DNA from: Bremia lactucae
Lineage: Eukaryota; Oomycota; Peronosporomycetes; Peronosporales; Peronosporaceae
Length of the DNA: 64,000 nucleotides
Assembly (NCBI RefSeq): GCF_004359215.1
Contig: NC_090610.1
Coordinates: forward strand, 9,416,674 to 9,480,673
Reading direction: 5' to 3'
Shown here piece by piece: positions 52,016 through 63,451 of this stretch. The notes under the pieces are model-generated. The model was given only the letters and a program-made list of their open reading frames with translations, was not told the origin of the DNA and did no database searches. Numbering within the stretch: the first letter of the stretch is position 1; every line of letters begins with the position of its first letter. The translations under genes were made by a program, and so were the position numbers.

Positions 52016-52715
52016 GGCCCCTCCATCTCAATGGCCTCGTTTCAACGGACCAACCACAAATTGCAACAAGGTCCAGTCGAGCTCATTGCAGAAGTCGAGG
52101 CTTGAAAGATAAGCATAAGAGCGGTATTTTTATTAGCTTCGTTAAGAAAGATAGTTACGTGGATGGCAAGAAGCTGACATGCTCCACGTCTTGTAAAACG
52201 GTTGGCAAAATTCAAATGTGATTGCCGATTACAGTACGAGGTAAACGTGGATGCACTATGCACCACAGGTGTTCGATGTCGATTTCTTTGACATCGATAT
52301 CACTCGCGTCGTTGTTAACTTCGACGCGTGATGAGCATTAAGGAATATTTATTGTGAGGAGTAGACTTTTCAGACAATATAAACCAGGGCGACTTAATAT
52401 CGTCGCTGATGCGAGCTTTCCTTTTGGGCAAGACCAGGCGGAAACCATGATTGATGATGCCATCCGTCATGTCGTTCCGCATAATGCAGGAACCACCTTA
52501 TTCTAAAGAAGAATAAATACTATCAATTTTCACACGCGCTGTAAGAAACAATCTCAGTCCAATGCGTAAGACTGTGATGGAGATCGCTTTTTAAGATCAA
52601 AACTGACTTCTAGTATACTGTCTTAATAAAACGAATATGGCACCTGGCCGTGCCGAAGGCGCCGCACTACTCGCACACCGTTCACGCATACGGATCTGAT
52701 AAAATCCATCCAAAT
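52016..52715. other. Mosaic insertion in copy B, absent from copy A
   Basis: Copy A passes directly from ...TCACTTCAAC to ATTAACTATTT at 44325-44337, whereas copy B has about 700 extra bases. They include blocks from gypsy integrase end (52275-52335, GATGTCGATTTCTTTGACAT), RNase H (52425-52450, GACTTAATATCGTCGCTGATG) and unassigned DNA. No LTR ends or target duplication seen; it looks like filler DNA from several templates. Confidence 0.6.
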
Positions 52716-52810
52716 TAACTATTTGAGGAGATTTCTCATCAAGTACGTGGGACTTATTCCCTCAACGTCTTCCGACTGAGATTGCGCTATCTCAGTCGGG
52801 TCCTCTCGAT

Positions 52811-53455
52811 CTACTCTCTACTCGGCCTAGAATCATCGTGTTGTCCCTTTGGGGCAACCGGCATACTACTTGAATGTCGCCCGCTAGGCGTACATTCATG
52901 TCTCAATCCACTCGACTTCTTCGAGTGGTGGAACTTCGGCGCTGCCTGTGCATTCGCACAGCCGCCGGCAGCTGACTCCACAGGGTGATAAGTAATCACA
53001 CTGTGATCTTGTGCAGTCGTACTAACGACCGAACCACAAGTGATGCCATCGCACTCACTCGTAGTACATCCACACGTTTGTGGACGCTCTAAGACGTTCA
53101 TCAGATGGCCATCTGATAAACAAGTGGCAGGCATCTTCACGGATCGATGCTGCCAGCTGATCCTTGGCTCATAGTTTCTGAGCCAAGGTAGACCTAGGAT
53201 GACATCAAATTTGACATCCAAATCCAGTACGATGAAACCATCATCGTATTGTATATCTTTTAACGTGTAGTGAAATTTCACTACGCGTTTCATCACTGTT
53301 ATCGATGCGCCTGTGGCTAGACGCACCGTCATCCTCGTTGGAGGGATGTCGCGCTCAACATATTTGAGCTTACGACCCTCTAGTGACTGGCGACGAATAA
53401 AGTTATTCGACGCTCCGCAGTCCACTAGGGCTCTAAGTGACAAATCATTTTTCAT
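52811..53455 (-). pseudogene. G1 aspartic protease and linker, copy B
   Basis: A 214-codon open frame: LRALVDCGASNNFIRRQSLEG at the catalytic loop, then RMTVRLATGASITVMKR, FIVLDLDVKFDVILGLPWLR and NYEPRISW, a complete gypsy retropepsin including I-L-G-L-P-W-L. This is the best preserved G1 protease in the window. Confidence 0.75.
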
Positions 53456-53472
53456 TTTTTGTTTAAGGTGAT

Positions 53473-54664
53473 TTAGGATACCTCATAAATAGGTGCAGAG
53501 ACACATAATGATTGTGTGTCTGAAGCAACTTTAGTCGCCCATACTGACCCCGAACGTTTTTTTAGCGGTCCGCCTCGCTGTTGCGATTTCGCAACAACGT
53601 CAGACCCGCGACCGTTGCCCCTTTTGGCATACGGACCAAAATCACGTTCAGTACCTTTCGGTGCTGGGCGAGGGGCACTACATTCATGAGCGTAGTGTCC
53701 TAAATTTTGGCAGCGATGGCATTTCTGCAACGCTCATTGCTCGAAAAGCAAGGTCTCTCGCTTTCGACATATTACAGGTCCATGGGTTCTGGACCTCCTA
53801 ACTCGTGTCGTCTTGGAGGACGATACGATGACAAACTAGCTTGAGCCTGTCTCAAGCTTAAGTCCTCCTTTTCCGCAACGGATATTGCTTCTTCAAGCGT
53901 ATCCAGTTCCAAGCGGAACAGGCGGGTCTTTACGGGACCATTCTAAAGACCTTGCATGAACACCGTAGTTAACGTGTGTTCATGGTCTGGGTTATTTGTA
54001 GTACAACTCGCATAGAGTCGTGTGTGCTGGGCATATGCGTGAGCATCACGCTTGCCTTGCTTGAGTTTCAGAAGCTCTGAACGAGCTCCGAACTCTGCCC
54101 TAGGCGGTTCAAACGTCTGTTTGATACGGGCTTTAAAAGCCTCTAGCGACCCAAAGACATATCGGTCGCGCAACTTAAGAACCAATGTTCAAGTTTTGGC
54201 ACAACCTGCAAAATTTGATTGAGCGAATGCGACTTGCATTTACTCGTCGACGATGTGACGTGCCCTATGGCATCGTCCAACTCGACAAACCATCTTAAGA
54301 GGACGTCTTCTTCGACTCCCCTATACTTAGAGATGCCAATCTTTACGGTTTCGGGACGACGCGTGTGCGTCATCCCAGGTACAGGGGTCTGTACCTGTTG
54401 TTACCTCAATAGTTCTGCCTGTTGAGAGCCTTGCTGATTCAGCAAGGCTACCTTCTTCTTCATGTCGTCAAGTTCATGTTGTATGAACTTGGCGATGGCT
54501 GAATGGAGGGCATCTCTGTCCAAACCGGACTGCATGGCCAAGATGGCATCGTTCCCTTCGGTCGAACTTATTCGTTCAACCGCACTCCTTTCTATATCAC
54601 TTAGAAAGGAGCAGTTTTCACGGGAAACGTGATGCGTATTTCCACTATCATCTAACATGTCCAT
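53473..54664 (-). pseudogene. G1 gag, copy B
   Basis: Order on the minus strand: 54401-54664 N-terminal block ending at the shared TAA; 54143-54373 continuation; 53943-54185 capsid block ending in a stop after VFMQGL (TAG where copy A reads on); 53473-53730 intact zinc knuckle CHRCQNLGHYAHEC and basic tail. At least three breaks. Confidence 0.7.
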
Positions 54665-54714
54665 GTTAGATGAAGGAAATTTGGTCCTTGGACTGACTAC
54701 AAAGTGCTACCAGA

Positions 54715-55146
54715 TGTAACGGGGCACCACGACTTGTACTGCTTCAGTACAAGTTCACTTCGCACTACTTCAATTGCGAGTATTGCCTTACGTTCCCGTG
54801 CACTAAGTACGTGTAGAGGGAGACTTCTCTTAAGACAAGTAGCTTAAGAGGGTTAAATGAAAACTGTATTTATATGGTTAAGTGTCTCTTCTTCTATCTT
54901 TTAATGCGACTTAATTATAAATTAATACTGAACATGTAATTGAAATCTTATCTGTCTCTCTTGATTACTTCTACAGCTGATTAGTCTGCGGAATAAATAG
55001 ACATAATGGTCTATACCTATTTATGGATAAGAATTCAGGAAATTACTATATAAAGTAATTTCCTCCAAATATTATCTACCTTTTAGATAATATATTAATT
55101 AACAACCTTTAAGTGTTAATTTCATGTAACGATACACCCCGTTACA
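54715..55146 (-). repeat. G1 5' LTR of copy B
   Basis: 432 bp with the family ends; primer site on the inner side as in copy A. Its outer edge, GTTACA, joins CTACAGCTC of the effector pseudogene without spacer. Confidence 0.85.
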
Positions 55147-55858
55147 CTACAGCTCCAAAAGCCGATTGAGGACACGTTCTTCAATCATCGTCCACCAGGC
55201 TCTATTGTTGTACATCACAGAAAGCTCGCCGGGTATGCAGATTGATTGTCTTGATTGGTTAAGTAGAGTTTCCGGAGGGTGTCAGAAAGCGCTACAATCT
55301 GCGGCAAACGGCATGGAATTCAATCAGCTTCTTTTGCTGCATCTGCAAAAAGACCATTGGAAAAGCTTGAAGTTGCATATCTTTCTCGTTTCGCTTGAAC
55401 TTGGTCAAATCAATTTTTCGATGTACGAGAATCGATTATTTCAATTTTGGGTGGAATTCGCTTGTGTACGCAATCAAGAGGCTAATGCTGTTCAAATTTT
55501 GGTAAAGAAGGCAATGATAGATTATCTGAATTATGATAATCCGAAATTCGCTTTGAATGAAGTACAATTGGAGCTACTTGACATAAATAAGCCGAAAAAC
55601 ATCATGCTAAACGAAGCAGCAAATTTGTTTACTCGGCTCAGGCTTCATAAAGTCTTTCCCTTTCGATTCGATGTATGGCGTTGTTGGATTTACTTTGCAG
55701 AGGGATCAGAAGCCAGAGCGAGATATGTATTAGGAATTTACCCATTTTCAATTTTACAGGAAGTCATTATGGAATGGAAAACAAGTGAGGAACTAGCTTT
55801 GCAAAAATTTGCTAAAGAATTGGTGGATTATAACCATGAGAACCCACCACCAAATTAA
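55147..55858 (+). pseudogene. 5'-truncated paralogue of the effector gene
   Basis: Similarity to 26678-28405 starts at CTACAGCTC (about codon 338 there), exactly at the G1 LTR edge, so signal peptide and N-terminal half are gone. Small indels occur before about 55205; from LLYIT onward the frame is open to the same NHENPPPN end. Compared with the full gene there are 14 differences in the first 149 residues and 25 in the last 68. The 3' flank (55859-56015) is also shared. No start codon with a signal peptide is left, so it is not expected to be secreted. Confidence 0.75.
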
Positions 55859-56015
55859 ACGGCTGCGGGCTATATAAGCTCTATGCGCGCGAAGTACCAC
55901 ATGCTTTTACAAGTAATTCTGTGAACGACGCTTCCGCCGACGGAGCGACACTGCAATTAGGCACGAATCAAGCTGTTGGTTGCTAAAGGTCAATGTAAAT
56001 ATCGTTTGTGTTACA

Positions 56016-56242
56016 TGTAATGGGCTACATCGGGTTGGAGAACCGTTGTTGTAGTACATTTACCTTATGGGTAAAATACCCTTTAATCCTATTCTAAAAT
56101 GTTAATTACTTCAATTTCATTTATTATGGGCAACAAATGTCCGCGAGATGTAAATCTGGCGCTAAAATCTATTTTTAAATTAGCTAGGGTGAAGTTTTAG
56201 ATTAAATAATTTAATAAAGTGCAGTTCCTCTTTTGATATTAA
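56016..56242 (+). repeat. G3 LTR fragment in opposite orientation
   Basis: Begins TGTAATGGGCTACATCGGG and matches the reverse complement of about 26240-26490. Together with the effector copies this makes 26240-27365 and 55147-56242 an older inverted duplicate. Confidence 0.7.
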
Positions 56243-56342
56243 NNNNNNNNNNNNNNNNNNNNNNNNNNNNNNNNNNNNNNNNNNNNNNNNNNNNNNNNNN
56301 NNNNNNNNNNNNNNNNNNNNNNNNNNNNNNNNNNNNNNNNNN
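56243..56342. other. Assembly gap of nominal 100 N (unknown size)
   Basis: Separates the effector pseudogene contig from the right arm of the large inverted repeat. Confidence 0.99.
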
Positions 56343-56775
56343 TAGGACATAATCACGAAGCAACGTGAATGACGTCGATTCGTTTAGCATGCTCTCGGGT
56401 TGAGCTCAGCAGAAAGAATCCGGGTACTGCAAGTCAACGGTCATGCAGATTCTTTTTTGGAGTTTCGGGAGAGGCTGCTTGTGTGTTACGCCCACGATGC
56501 TCTTTGAACTCACAAATAGGAAGAAACACACGGTGTCTCGAAGCTTTAGCCAATGAAAACGCCATGTCATTGATCCAATTGAAGCTTTTAAAAATCGCAA
56601 TAAGTTTGATAACAACAAGGCCAATTTTAAATTCTTACTAGAAGCAATGGAAGCAAGTGGCCAAAGACATGAGTCTTGCAAAAAAGAATGTTTCGGTGAA
56701 TTAGTCACGACTATTCAAAGTGCTTTTATCACTCAACGTCGGAACAAGTGGACGCGACGTGGCATCGAGAAGGTC

Positions 56776-57839
56776 TTAATGATTAAATAACCGCATGAAC
56801 TCGTCGGCAGCTGGAGCGCCAAGTAAGGTGTTCGGTCGAATGACCACCCTCTCAGATAAGTCGCCAGCCTTTAAGGCTCGGCCGCACTCATCAATAGACA
56901 TTTCGTCTAGATCTAAAAGAGCATGTAACAAAGAGATTGCCGCAAGGCTAACTTCTCCCTCAATGTTACCGTTTATACTATTTACAAGCGTATTGAACTG
57001 CTCACTCGTATCACTTTGTGAGAATACAAACGCTTCGCGTCTCCCCTGTCTTGGAGTAGAAAAAATAGCCTCTTTGAGACCGGGACATTCACGTCCCCAA
57101 ATTTTCCACCCTGTATTGGTTTTATACCTGGTGTCTAATTTGACATCCGACAAAAAGTTAGGCAACTCAACTTCCTTGTTCAGCGACCATTTACATGTCA
57201 CTTCACGTGCATTAGAAGGGTTTGACCCTAAATGCCCTCGCGGACCGCCAATATTACGCTCAGTATGGTGCCACCTCGGCCGACCACACTCGGTAGACTT
57301 AGATGCGCCACTCCACGTATCTCAGGAATATTGCACCCTTGATGACTCGGCCTTAGGCCCCCAACAATGCTTGTAGCATTCAGTGATTCGTTTTTACAAC
57401 GAGTGTCACTCGACGGAGTACGTGCCGTTCCACTTCTTTCTTCTGAGTTGAGCTCGGAATTAATGTTCTTAACATTATAGTTTTTTAACCTCAGACATTC
57501 CATGTACTAAACATTGACAGACTCAGTTAATGATCCGCGCCAATAGCGCTTTTGCTGCATAGGAAAGGTGGGTTCACGACTCTCCAAAACTTTGCTAGGA
57601 GCATTGTGCGTGGCGCGCAAGGTCTTAGGCCTCCAATTGATCCATGGCTCATGGTGTTCAAGCCACGCCATACCAAGAATGAGGTCATATCCTGAATCTA
57701 AATCAAGATCGAGACAGCGTGTCATACTGTCAAAGTCCAGAAACTTTAGGCCTAAGCTCAATGGAATTTTGGGAACAGTGAAACGAGTCCCAGTCGCTAA
57801 GCGAACAGTGATTGTATTAGTTTCATGCGCTTTAAGCAC
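56776..57839 (-). pseudogene. G3 protease and linker, right arm
   Basis: 57507-57839 protease half (LDLDLDSGYDLILGMAWLEH), 57228-57503 and 56776-57201 linker frames. Translations differ from the left arm at only a few positions (for example A for T in one frame), consistent with a recent duplication. Confidence 0.65.
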
Positions 57840-58359
57840 CTTAACGTATTGTTGACTTCCTTTAAGGGAAAGGCGTCGAGTATAATTGCAAGAACTTACT
57901 GAGTCAATAAAAATTGACCATAGCTTATTAAACCATTCACAGTCGCTTGAGCGACTAACAAACCAGGCTTGTACTCACGCCCCGTGCTATTACGCCCCGA
58001 GCTAATTGGGGCTAGGTCCTGTTTACTCTTAACTCATAGATGTTTAACAGAGTCTAGGTCTTCTCCAGTAGGGCGCCCCGGACCTACTGGGTATCGACGT
58101 TTACCCGCACCGTACCAGATTTCTGGTATAGGACGGAATTGGTGCATTTTCGAGCTTCACGTGTATTTCGTAGCGGATACGCTGGACGTAAACGTTTCGT
58201 GTTTCCGCACATATAACATCTACGGATGTTCTTATGATGTTCCAAAGCTTGCAGTGCTTCTACGGCTTCCTCAACAAGCCTTTATATTATGGTTCCGGTC
58301 TATTAGACGGTACCTCTGGTACCTGGGATATATTGAGCGCTACATGTTCAAGCCTGAGC

Positions 58360-58680
58360 AAAAGTATTACTTCAGGCGCGCTTCTTTGGAGCGAGACAGG
58401 CGAAGCGATCTCTGCAACAAAATGTGCAAGAGATGCGCTCGCTGTCGGAAGTCCGATTCCGAAGCACTTATGGTCTTAGTTTATGAACGACTACGGCGTA
58501 GATTGCTACAGGCCCTTTTTAGAAAGGTACCTCAGTGATGGGGCACTCCGAATTGCCTGGTTGATAAGCAATCCTACAATAGTGCCTCTGCGACAGCTTG
58601 GTATAAGCCGTCGGCTGAGAGGTCATATGCCACTCCTCTTTGAGTTGCAGATGAAGACTTGTCTGTTATAACACTTGCTA
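58360..58680. other. Arm-specific replacement segment
   Basis: Corresponds in position to 34230-34490 of the left arm but is unrelated to it. Contains CGCTTCTTTGGAGCGAGACAGG, which matches (reversed) about 4010-4030. Open plus frames here have no recognisable domain. Confidence 0.5.
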
Positions 58681-58990
58681 GAAAGAGGGTTAAAAGATAA
58701 CTGTATTTAATATGTTGAATTTTCATGTTTCCAATATATTTATACTTACTTGATAATATACTAATACTAAATATGTAATAAAAGTCTTATCTGTCTTTCT
58801 CTTTGCGCTGCGTCCAGCGCTGACTGGACCGCGGAGCGAGTAGATAGTATGGTCTATGTTTATTGATGGATAAGCTCTCGAAATATTACTATGTAAAGTA
58901 ATACTCTCACAAGTAGTTACTATCTCTTACATAATATTTTAATTAACAACCTTTAGGTGTTAATTTCATGTAACGATACACCCCGTTAAG
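58681..58990 (-). repeat. G1 LTR, truncated, right arm
   Basis: Matches 33899-34230 in reverse; the LTR part nearest its 3' end is lost in the replacement segment. Ends TACACCCCGTTAAGCA, sharing the left arm's 2-bp insertion. Confidence 0.7.
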
Positions 58991-59099
58991 CACCTTTCAC
59001 TTAAACGTACAATCACTCTGACTGTCATTAGATGAAGAAATCACTATAAGACCGCTTAAATAAAAGCGGTGTTGATTGGTCAGAATCACCATCTTTAGT

Positions 59100-60060
59100 T
59101 ATATCGCATGGTTAACAAGTACATGCGGTGTGCGAATAGTGCGACGTCTTCGACTGCGTTTCATGCCGCCGCGTGTGACGCATTATTGTCTCTTGCGACA
59201 GGCGTTCCGTCTGCCATAGTATCGTCTTCTTCCGCAACTCTAAATGTTGAAGGTGCACGTGTTGAGTAACCATGTGAATTCGACCGCTCTGTGGAGGTCG
59301 ACAATAAGTGCGAGTCGGACGAAATGGCCCTCTCAGGGAGAACAGAACAGTCGCCTGATAGTCGTCAGGCGGCTGACAATGAGCCTTCGAATGAGAAGGC
59401 TCAATCTGATAAACATGCTAGAATCGTTCGATATAGCATGTCCGCTTCCGACGATGAGGATGTTTCCTCATCTCCAGCACTGTCTCCCGTGCCGTCACCT
59501 TCACTTATTTATGTGAGTTGTGATCACGATGGCGTAAGATATCGTTTTAAACTTTTTCTGGTACCTGCTTCAGTGGGTACCACTCAGGGGATCGCAGCCA
59601 ACAAAATGTCTCGTCTACCCCTGAGAAGAAGCCACGGCTTTCGACCGAACGGCTAGACAGTAGCTTGTCTGAGGAGACTACTCACAATAAATATCCAAAA
59701 TTTATTGCGACAAAGCTACATGGCCTTGATCCCAGCGCAAAGAGCTTTTTCGCTGAGAAAGATTTTTATATCGATGCTTTTCTTAAGCATCGATGGTACA
59801 GTGGCAACAACAAGCGAGATAAAAGCTCGTTGATGATAGCCTAGAACGCGTTTATTCGCAATGTCAAAGACATTGGACGCAAAGACTAGCTTCAAAGACT
59901 TAACGCAATTCACATTAAGTTTGAGAAATGAACTCCAACCGGTGCAAAGTATGAATTGCATCAGTTGTCTCGTGAGGCAGGGCTTCCATGCTTCTCTTGG
60001 GGTGATCCCTGCCCTTGTTGTGTCGACAACACGAAACGAATAAAAGGAGAATTTTTATTC
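59100..60060 (+). CDS. Antisense ORFs between pol and LTR, right arm
   Basis: 59291-59656 is the 121-codon acidic/serine frame from ATG, identical to the left-arm antisense frame except near its end. Plus sequence after it reads KFIATKLHGLDPSAKSFFAE and YIDAFLKHRWYSGNNKRDKS, then AFIRNVKDIGR, stop, and later PCFSWGDPCPCCVDNTKRI. Pol is on the minus strand. The stop after DIGR is at the same place in copy A. See the copy A entry for the competing sense frames. Confidence 0.35.
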
Positions 60061-60225
60061 TCTTTCTTCGCCCTGGGGTAGGGCGCGCATCCTAATCGAG
60101 ATGCGCGATGCGATTGACGTTTTCAATCGATACACAAGCGCCAGGGGCACGTGTTTGTTGATGGACCTTCTGATCCATCGGATCGGTCTCGTCATACTGA
60201 CGGATGAGGCCATCAACGTCTACAA

Positions 60226-60435
60226 TTAGCTGGAAACGAGGCGTTCAGCTGTCATACGAAGTTGATAACTGCGCCAGCGAACAAGATAACTTGTTCGCTG
60301 CCCCTTTACATCACGGTGTTTTTGAATACGTTCCACAAGGAAACGTTGACCACCGTGGTAATCCACCAATGGTTGTAGCGGAGGAGGGAAATTATATTCG
60401 AACCGTGTGTTGGATCTAGAGTGGAAGTTCGACAA
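60226..60435 (-). pseudogene. Chromodomain, right arm
   Basis: Frame with PPPLQPLVDYHGGQRFLVER then IQKHRDVKGQRTSYLVRWRS: proline-rich linker and chromodomain of a chromovirus integrase. The final W-E-P block is lost (YQLRMTAERLV). The left arm is truncated before YLVRW. Confidence 0.7.
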
Positions 60436-60778
60436 ACTCGATCACTTCCTCTATGAATTGGAGGAGGGACTTGATCACGAGCACGGTAAGCGTTGCTCGT
60501 TGGAGCAGACGGTGCAGGCTCACTATACCTGACGATTGCAAAACCGTTCGAAGAGTGCGTACTCCATGTTGAAGTACGAACGAAATTATCACGCTCTTCA
60601 TAATGAGCTGCCGTCCGCTCATCGCGGTTTCGAGGATCTTCGGACCCGACATGAGAATCTGTATCGTGACCACATTAATCTTTTAGGGATTCTAGAAAAG
60701 GGTGCTCAGATCCGTCCTCGGAAGAAACCGCGTACTGATGGTACGGACGGAGCCGACCAACGTAAAATTTAGATGCAT

Positions 60779-62087
60779 TCACATCCTACATGGCAATTCT
60801 ATTGTGTACGCATTGCCTCTGCGATGCAGTACACGGAAAGGCTCAATGAACTTGGGTATCTGTTTACGGCTACCCACATTAGTGATTACATGCTTAGGTA
60901 GATTTACCGTAGAGAGTAGCACTAGATCATTAATTTTAAATGAATGAACATTTGCTCTTCCATGTTTGTCTGCATTCCATTTTTGACGGTTCACTGCGTT
61001 AGCAATGGAATCCTGTACGAAACGGGTTACTGATTCTGCTGACTCATTTGTTTTGTCTTTTTCAGTACGCTTTTTGCGTACTGCCATGAGGTCATTCTCA
61101 TCCTCGATGTCGATTTCTTCGACATCGACATCACTCGCGTCATTGTTAACTTCGACGCGTGATGAGCATGAGCCAAAAATGGTTTTGCTCGTGCGAGTCC
61201 CCCCCCCTTAAACTAGAGGATCCCTCAAATTGGATGGGAATGCGAGGATGGCGTAAGCCATTCACGAAGAACGGTGTATGCGTTGTAGACGCATGCACCG
61301 AATTATTAATGGCGAATTCGACCATCGGTAAAAACTTGCACCAATTCGTATACGATTGGACGTAACCATTAAGTATATCTTCGAGGACGCGATTTACGCG
61401 TTTCGTCTGACCATTTGTCTCCGGATGACCAGAAGTTGACATAGTCAGTCATATTCTGACAGATCGGAATACGGATTGCCAAAAATTCGCCGTGAACCGT
61501 GGATCTATATCCGAGACCAGTTCACGGGGTAAACCGTGCAGTTTGAATTCCGTGTCGATAAAGGCACGGACACAGCTCGAAGCCGTGATCGTCTCTGGTG
61601 CTGCAACAAGATGTAATATCTTGCTGAATCTGTTAACAAAAATAAGGATTCTGTTGTTTTTGTGATCGCCTACAGGAAATTCGAAGCCGAAGTCCATAGA
61701 TACGGACTGCCAACATTCTGCCGGGAGTGGTAGAGGTTGGAGAGGTGCATGGGATGAAAGGCTAAGCTTCACCCGTTTACATACCTCGCAAGCACGAATG
61801 TACTTGCGCACGAACTGATACTGGCGGGGCCAGTAAAAGTCGCGATTTACTGTGAGGTAATAAGTCTTCTCACGTCCACGATGCCCACTTGTCAGTGCAT
61901 CGTGACATTCATACATGATGCGAAAGCGCAAATCATTGTGTGTTGGGACGTCGATACGTGGATTGTCGCCGGTAACGGCTGTGTAATACGATAAGCCGTT
62001 GCATGTTGTGTATCGATCGGATGACGATCGATATAGAGCCGGTAAATCTTGAAAAGATTTATCGGATGGATTCGTTGGATGATCCAT
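60779..62087 (-). pseudogene. Gypsy integrase, right arm
   Basis: 61449-62087 zinc domain and core (ACEVCKRVKLSLS, SMDFGFEFP, LVSDIDPRFT), 61146-61442 with NGQTKRVNRV (catalytic Glu replaced by Lys), 60779-61087 C-terminal domain (FKINDLVLLSTVNLPK). A 24-bp block present in the left arm (EEILLNRE region) is missing here. Confidence 0.72.
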
Positions 62088-62133
62088 TAAACGCAGAAGG
62101 TACTTATCTTCTGCTCAGGCTTTCTTTATGTCA

Positions 62134-62947
62134 TCAAACAAGGTTGATGACGGAACACTTGTAATGAGTGTTGCAACAGTGAGATTTTTTCACTGTTGGA
62201 ATGCGCAGCCGGCTTAAAATCGGATCGGCGTGATAACGCATCAGCGACGACATTAAGTCGTCGTACACCGAGAAATTCACCTCCGCTAATAAGGATAGCC
62301 ACCTCGCCATTCTTTGCGAGATGTGTAGGCTATCTACGGCCGTGCGTAACGACGCATGGTCCGTATATACAATAAACGGTATCTCCGAGAAGATAGACAC
62401 TAAACTTAGTCAACGCATATTTCATGGCAAGGAGCTCCTTCTCCTGCACTAGGTAATTGCGTTCAGCTGGTTGTAGCTGACGCGATTAGTAACAGACGAC
62501 GCGCTCTGTGCCGTCTGCATCGTATTGCGTTTACGCGCAGCTAATTGCGAATTCGCTGGCGTCACAGACCATATGGAATAGTCTGTCTTGATCTGCAATC
62601 GCCCATCTTGGCGACTGCATCAAGCGTTGCTACCTTTAATAACACAGTTACGTGTGTTTCTTAATCTATTGAATGACTAACGATACAACTGACCAGGTAT
62701 CGTGTATGTTGAACATAAGCGTGATTGTCACGCTTGCTCTGCTGCAAATCCAGGAGCTCGGCTCGAGCCCTGAAATTCGGCACGTGTAGACTCGCTCTCC
62801 ATTCGACGTCACTCAAAGGAGTAAACCGTTTGCGCGTGGCGTGATAGCCTTCTCAAGGGGGTGAAAGCCCCCACTTTCTGTATCCAACATGTCAATGTTG
62901 GATCAAACGTGCGCAGGTCGTTGAACGGACTACGAATTGCTATCAGG
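62134..62947 (-). pseudogene. RNase H and gag remnants, right arm
   Basis: 62134-62400 RNase H (VYTDHASLRTAV, RMARWLSLLAEV); 62560-62800 the gag-RNase H deletion junction; 62878-62905 the gag-start palindrome variant; 62930-62947 degraded primer site. Confidence 0.6.
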
Positions 62948-63451
62948 TGTAACGGGGCACCTTTCAATAGTACTGGTAAGTACTAGTTAACGTTACATCG
63001 ATTACAGTGTAGGTTGGGTCCCTCAAAACTTCACGTATACAAGAGGATAGGGGAGGGTTTCTAGGTAGCAAAGGGTCTTTCGCTACCAAAGGTAATTCAA
63101 TGTATTTCGAATAAGGGAAAAGTAAAACTGTATTAATATAATTAGTTTTCTACCTAACGCCTTTTTATCTACTACTGAACTTAAAATATTTATATCTAAC
63201 TAAGTATGGCGCCTCCTTGCGCACCGCACAATCGTGTCTTTAATAGATTGGCGGGGTTGATTTATACTTAAATAAATCAATCAATAGAGCTAACGTCTTA
63301 TTGCATCAATAATACCAGATTTGGTTTATTGGAACTATTTAGGTCAAAATAAATAAAGGTAATAATTTTGCACTTCTTAATTTATTTCCTCTCATAGGAA
63401 ATAATATGTACTAGTCCTCTTATAGGGATAATAATTATGTAACCCGTAACA
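62948..63451 (-). repeat. G2 gypsy LTR, right arm
   Basis: On the plus strand it begins TGTAACGGGGCACCTTTC and ends TAACCCGTAACA; 504 bp, matching 29608-30112. Confidence 0.78.

Larger units (their letters stand above)
47450..55146 (-). mobile_element. G1 gypsy element with Tigger, copy B (3' end missing)
   Basis: Repeats copy A from the integrase to the 5' LTR, including the Tigger insertion at the same nucleotide. It begins at the gap, so 3' LTR, chromodomain and 3' region are not present. It carries an extra 700-bp mosaic block (52016-52715). The 5' LTR (54715-55146) lies directly against the effector pseudogene. Confidence 0.8.

Noticed and set aside
60536..60772. Coiled-coil-like plus frame (KSAYSMLKYERNYHALHNEL) antisense to integrase end, also at 39181-39426
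   Set aside because: Conserved between copies, but the sense strand here encodes the expected integrase-chromodomain linker (FYVGRLRPYHQYA), which explains the conservation better.
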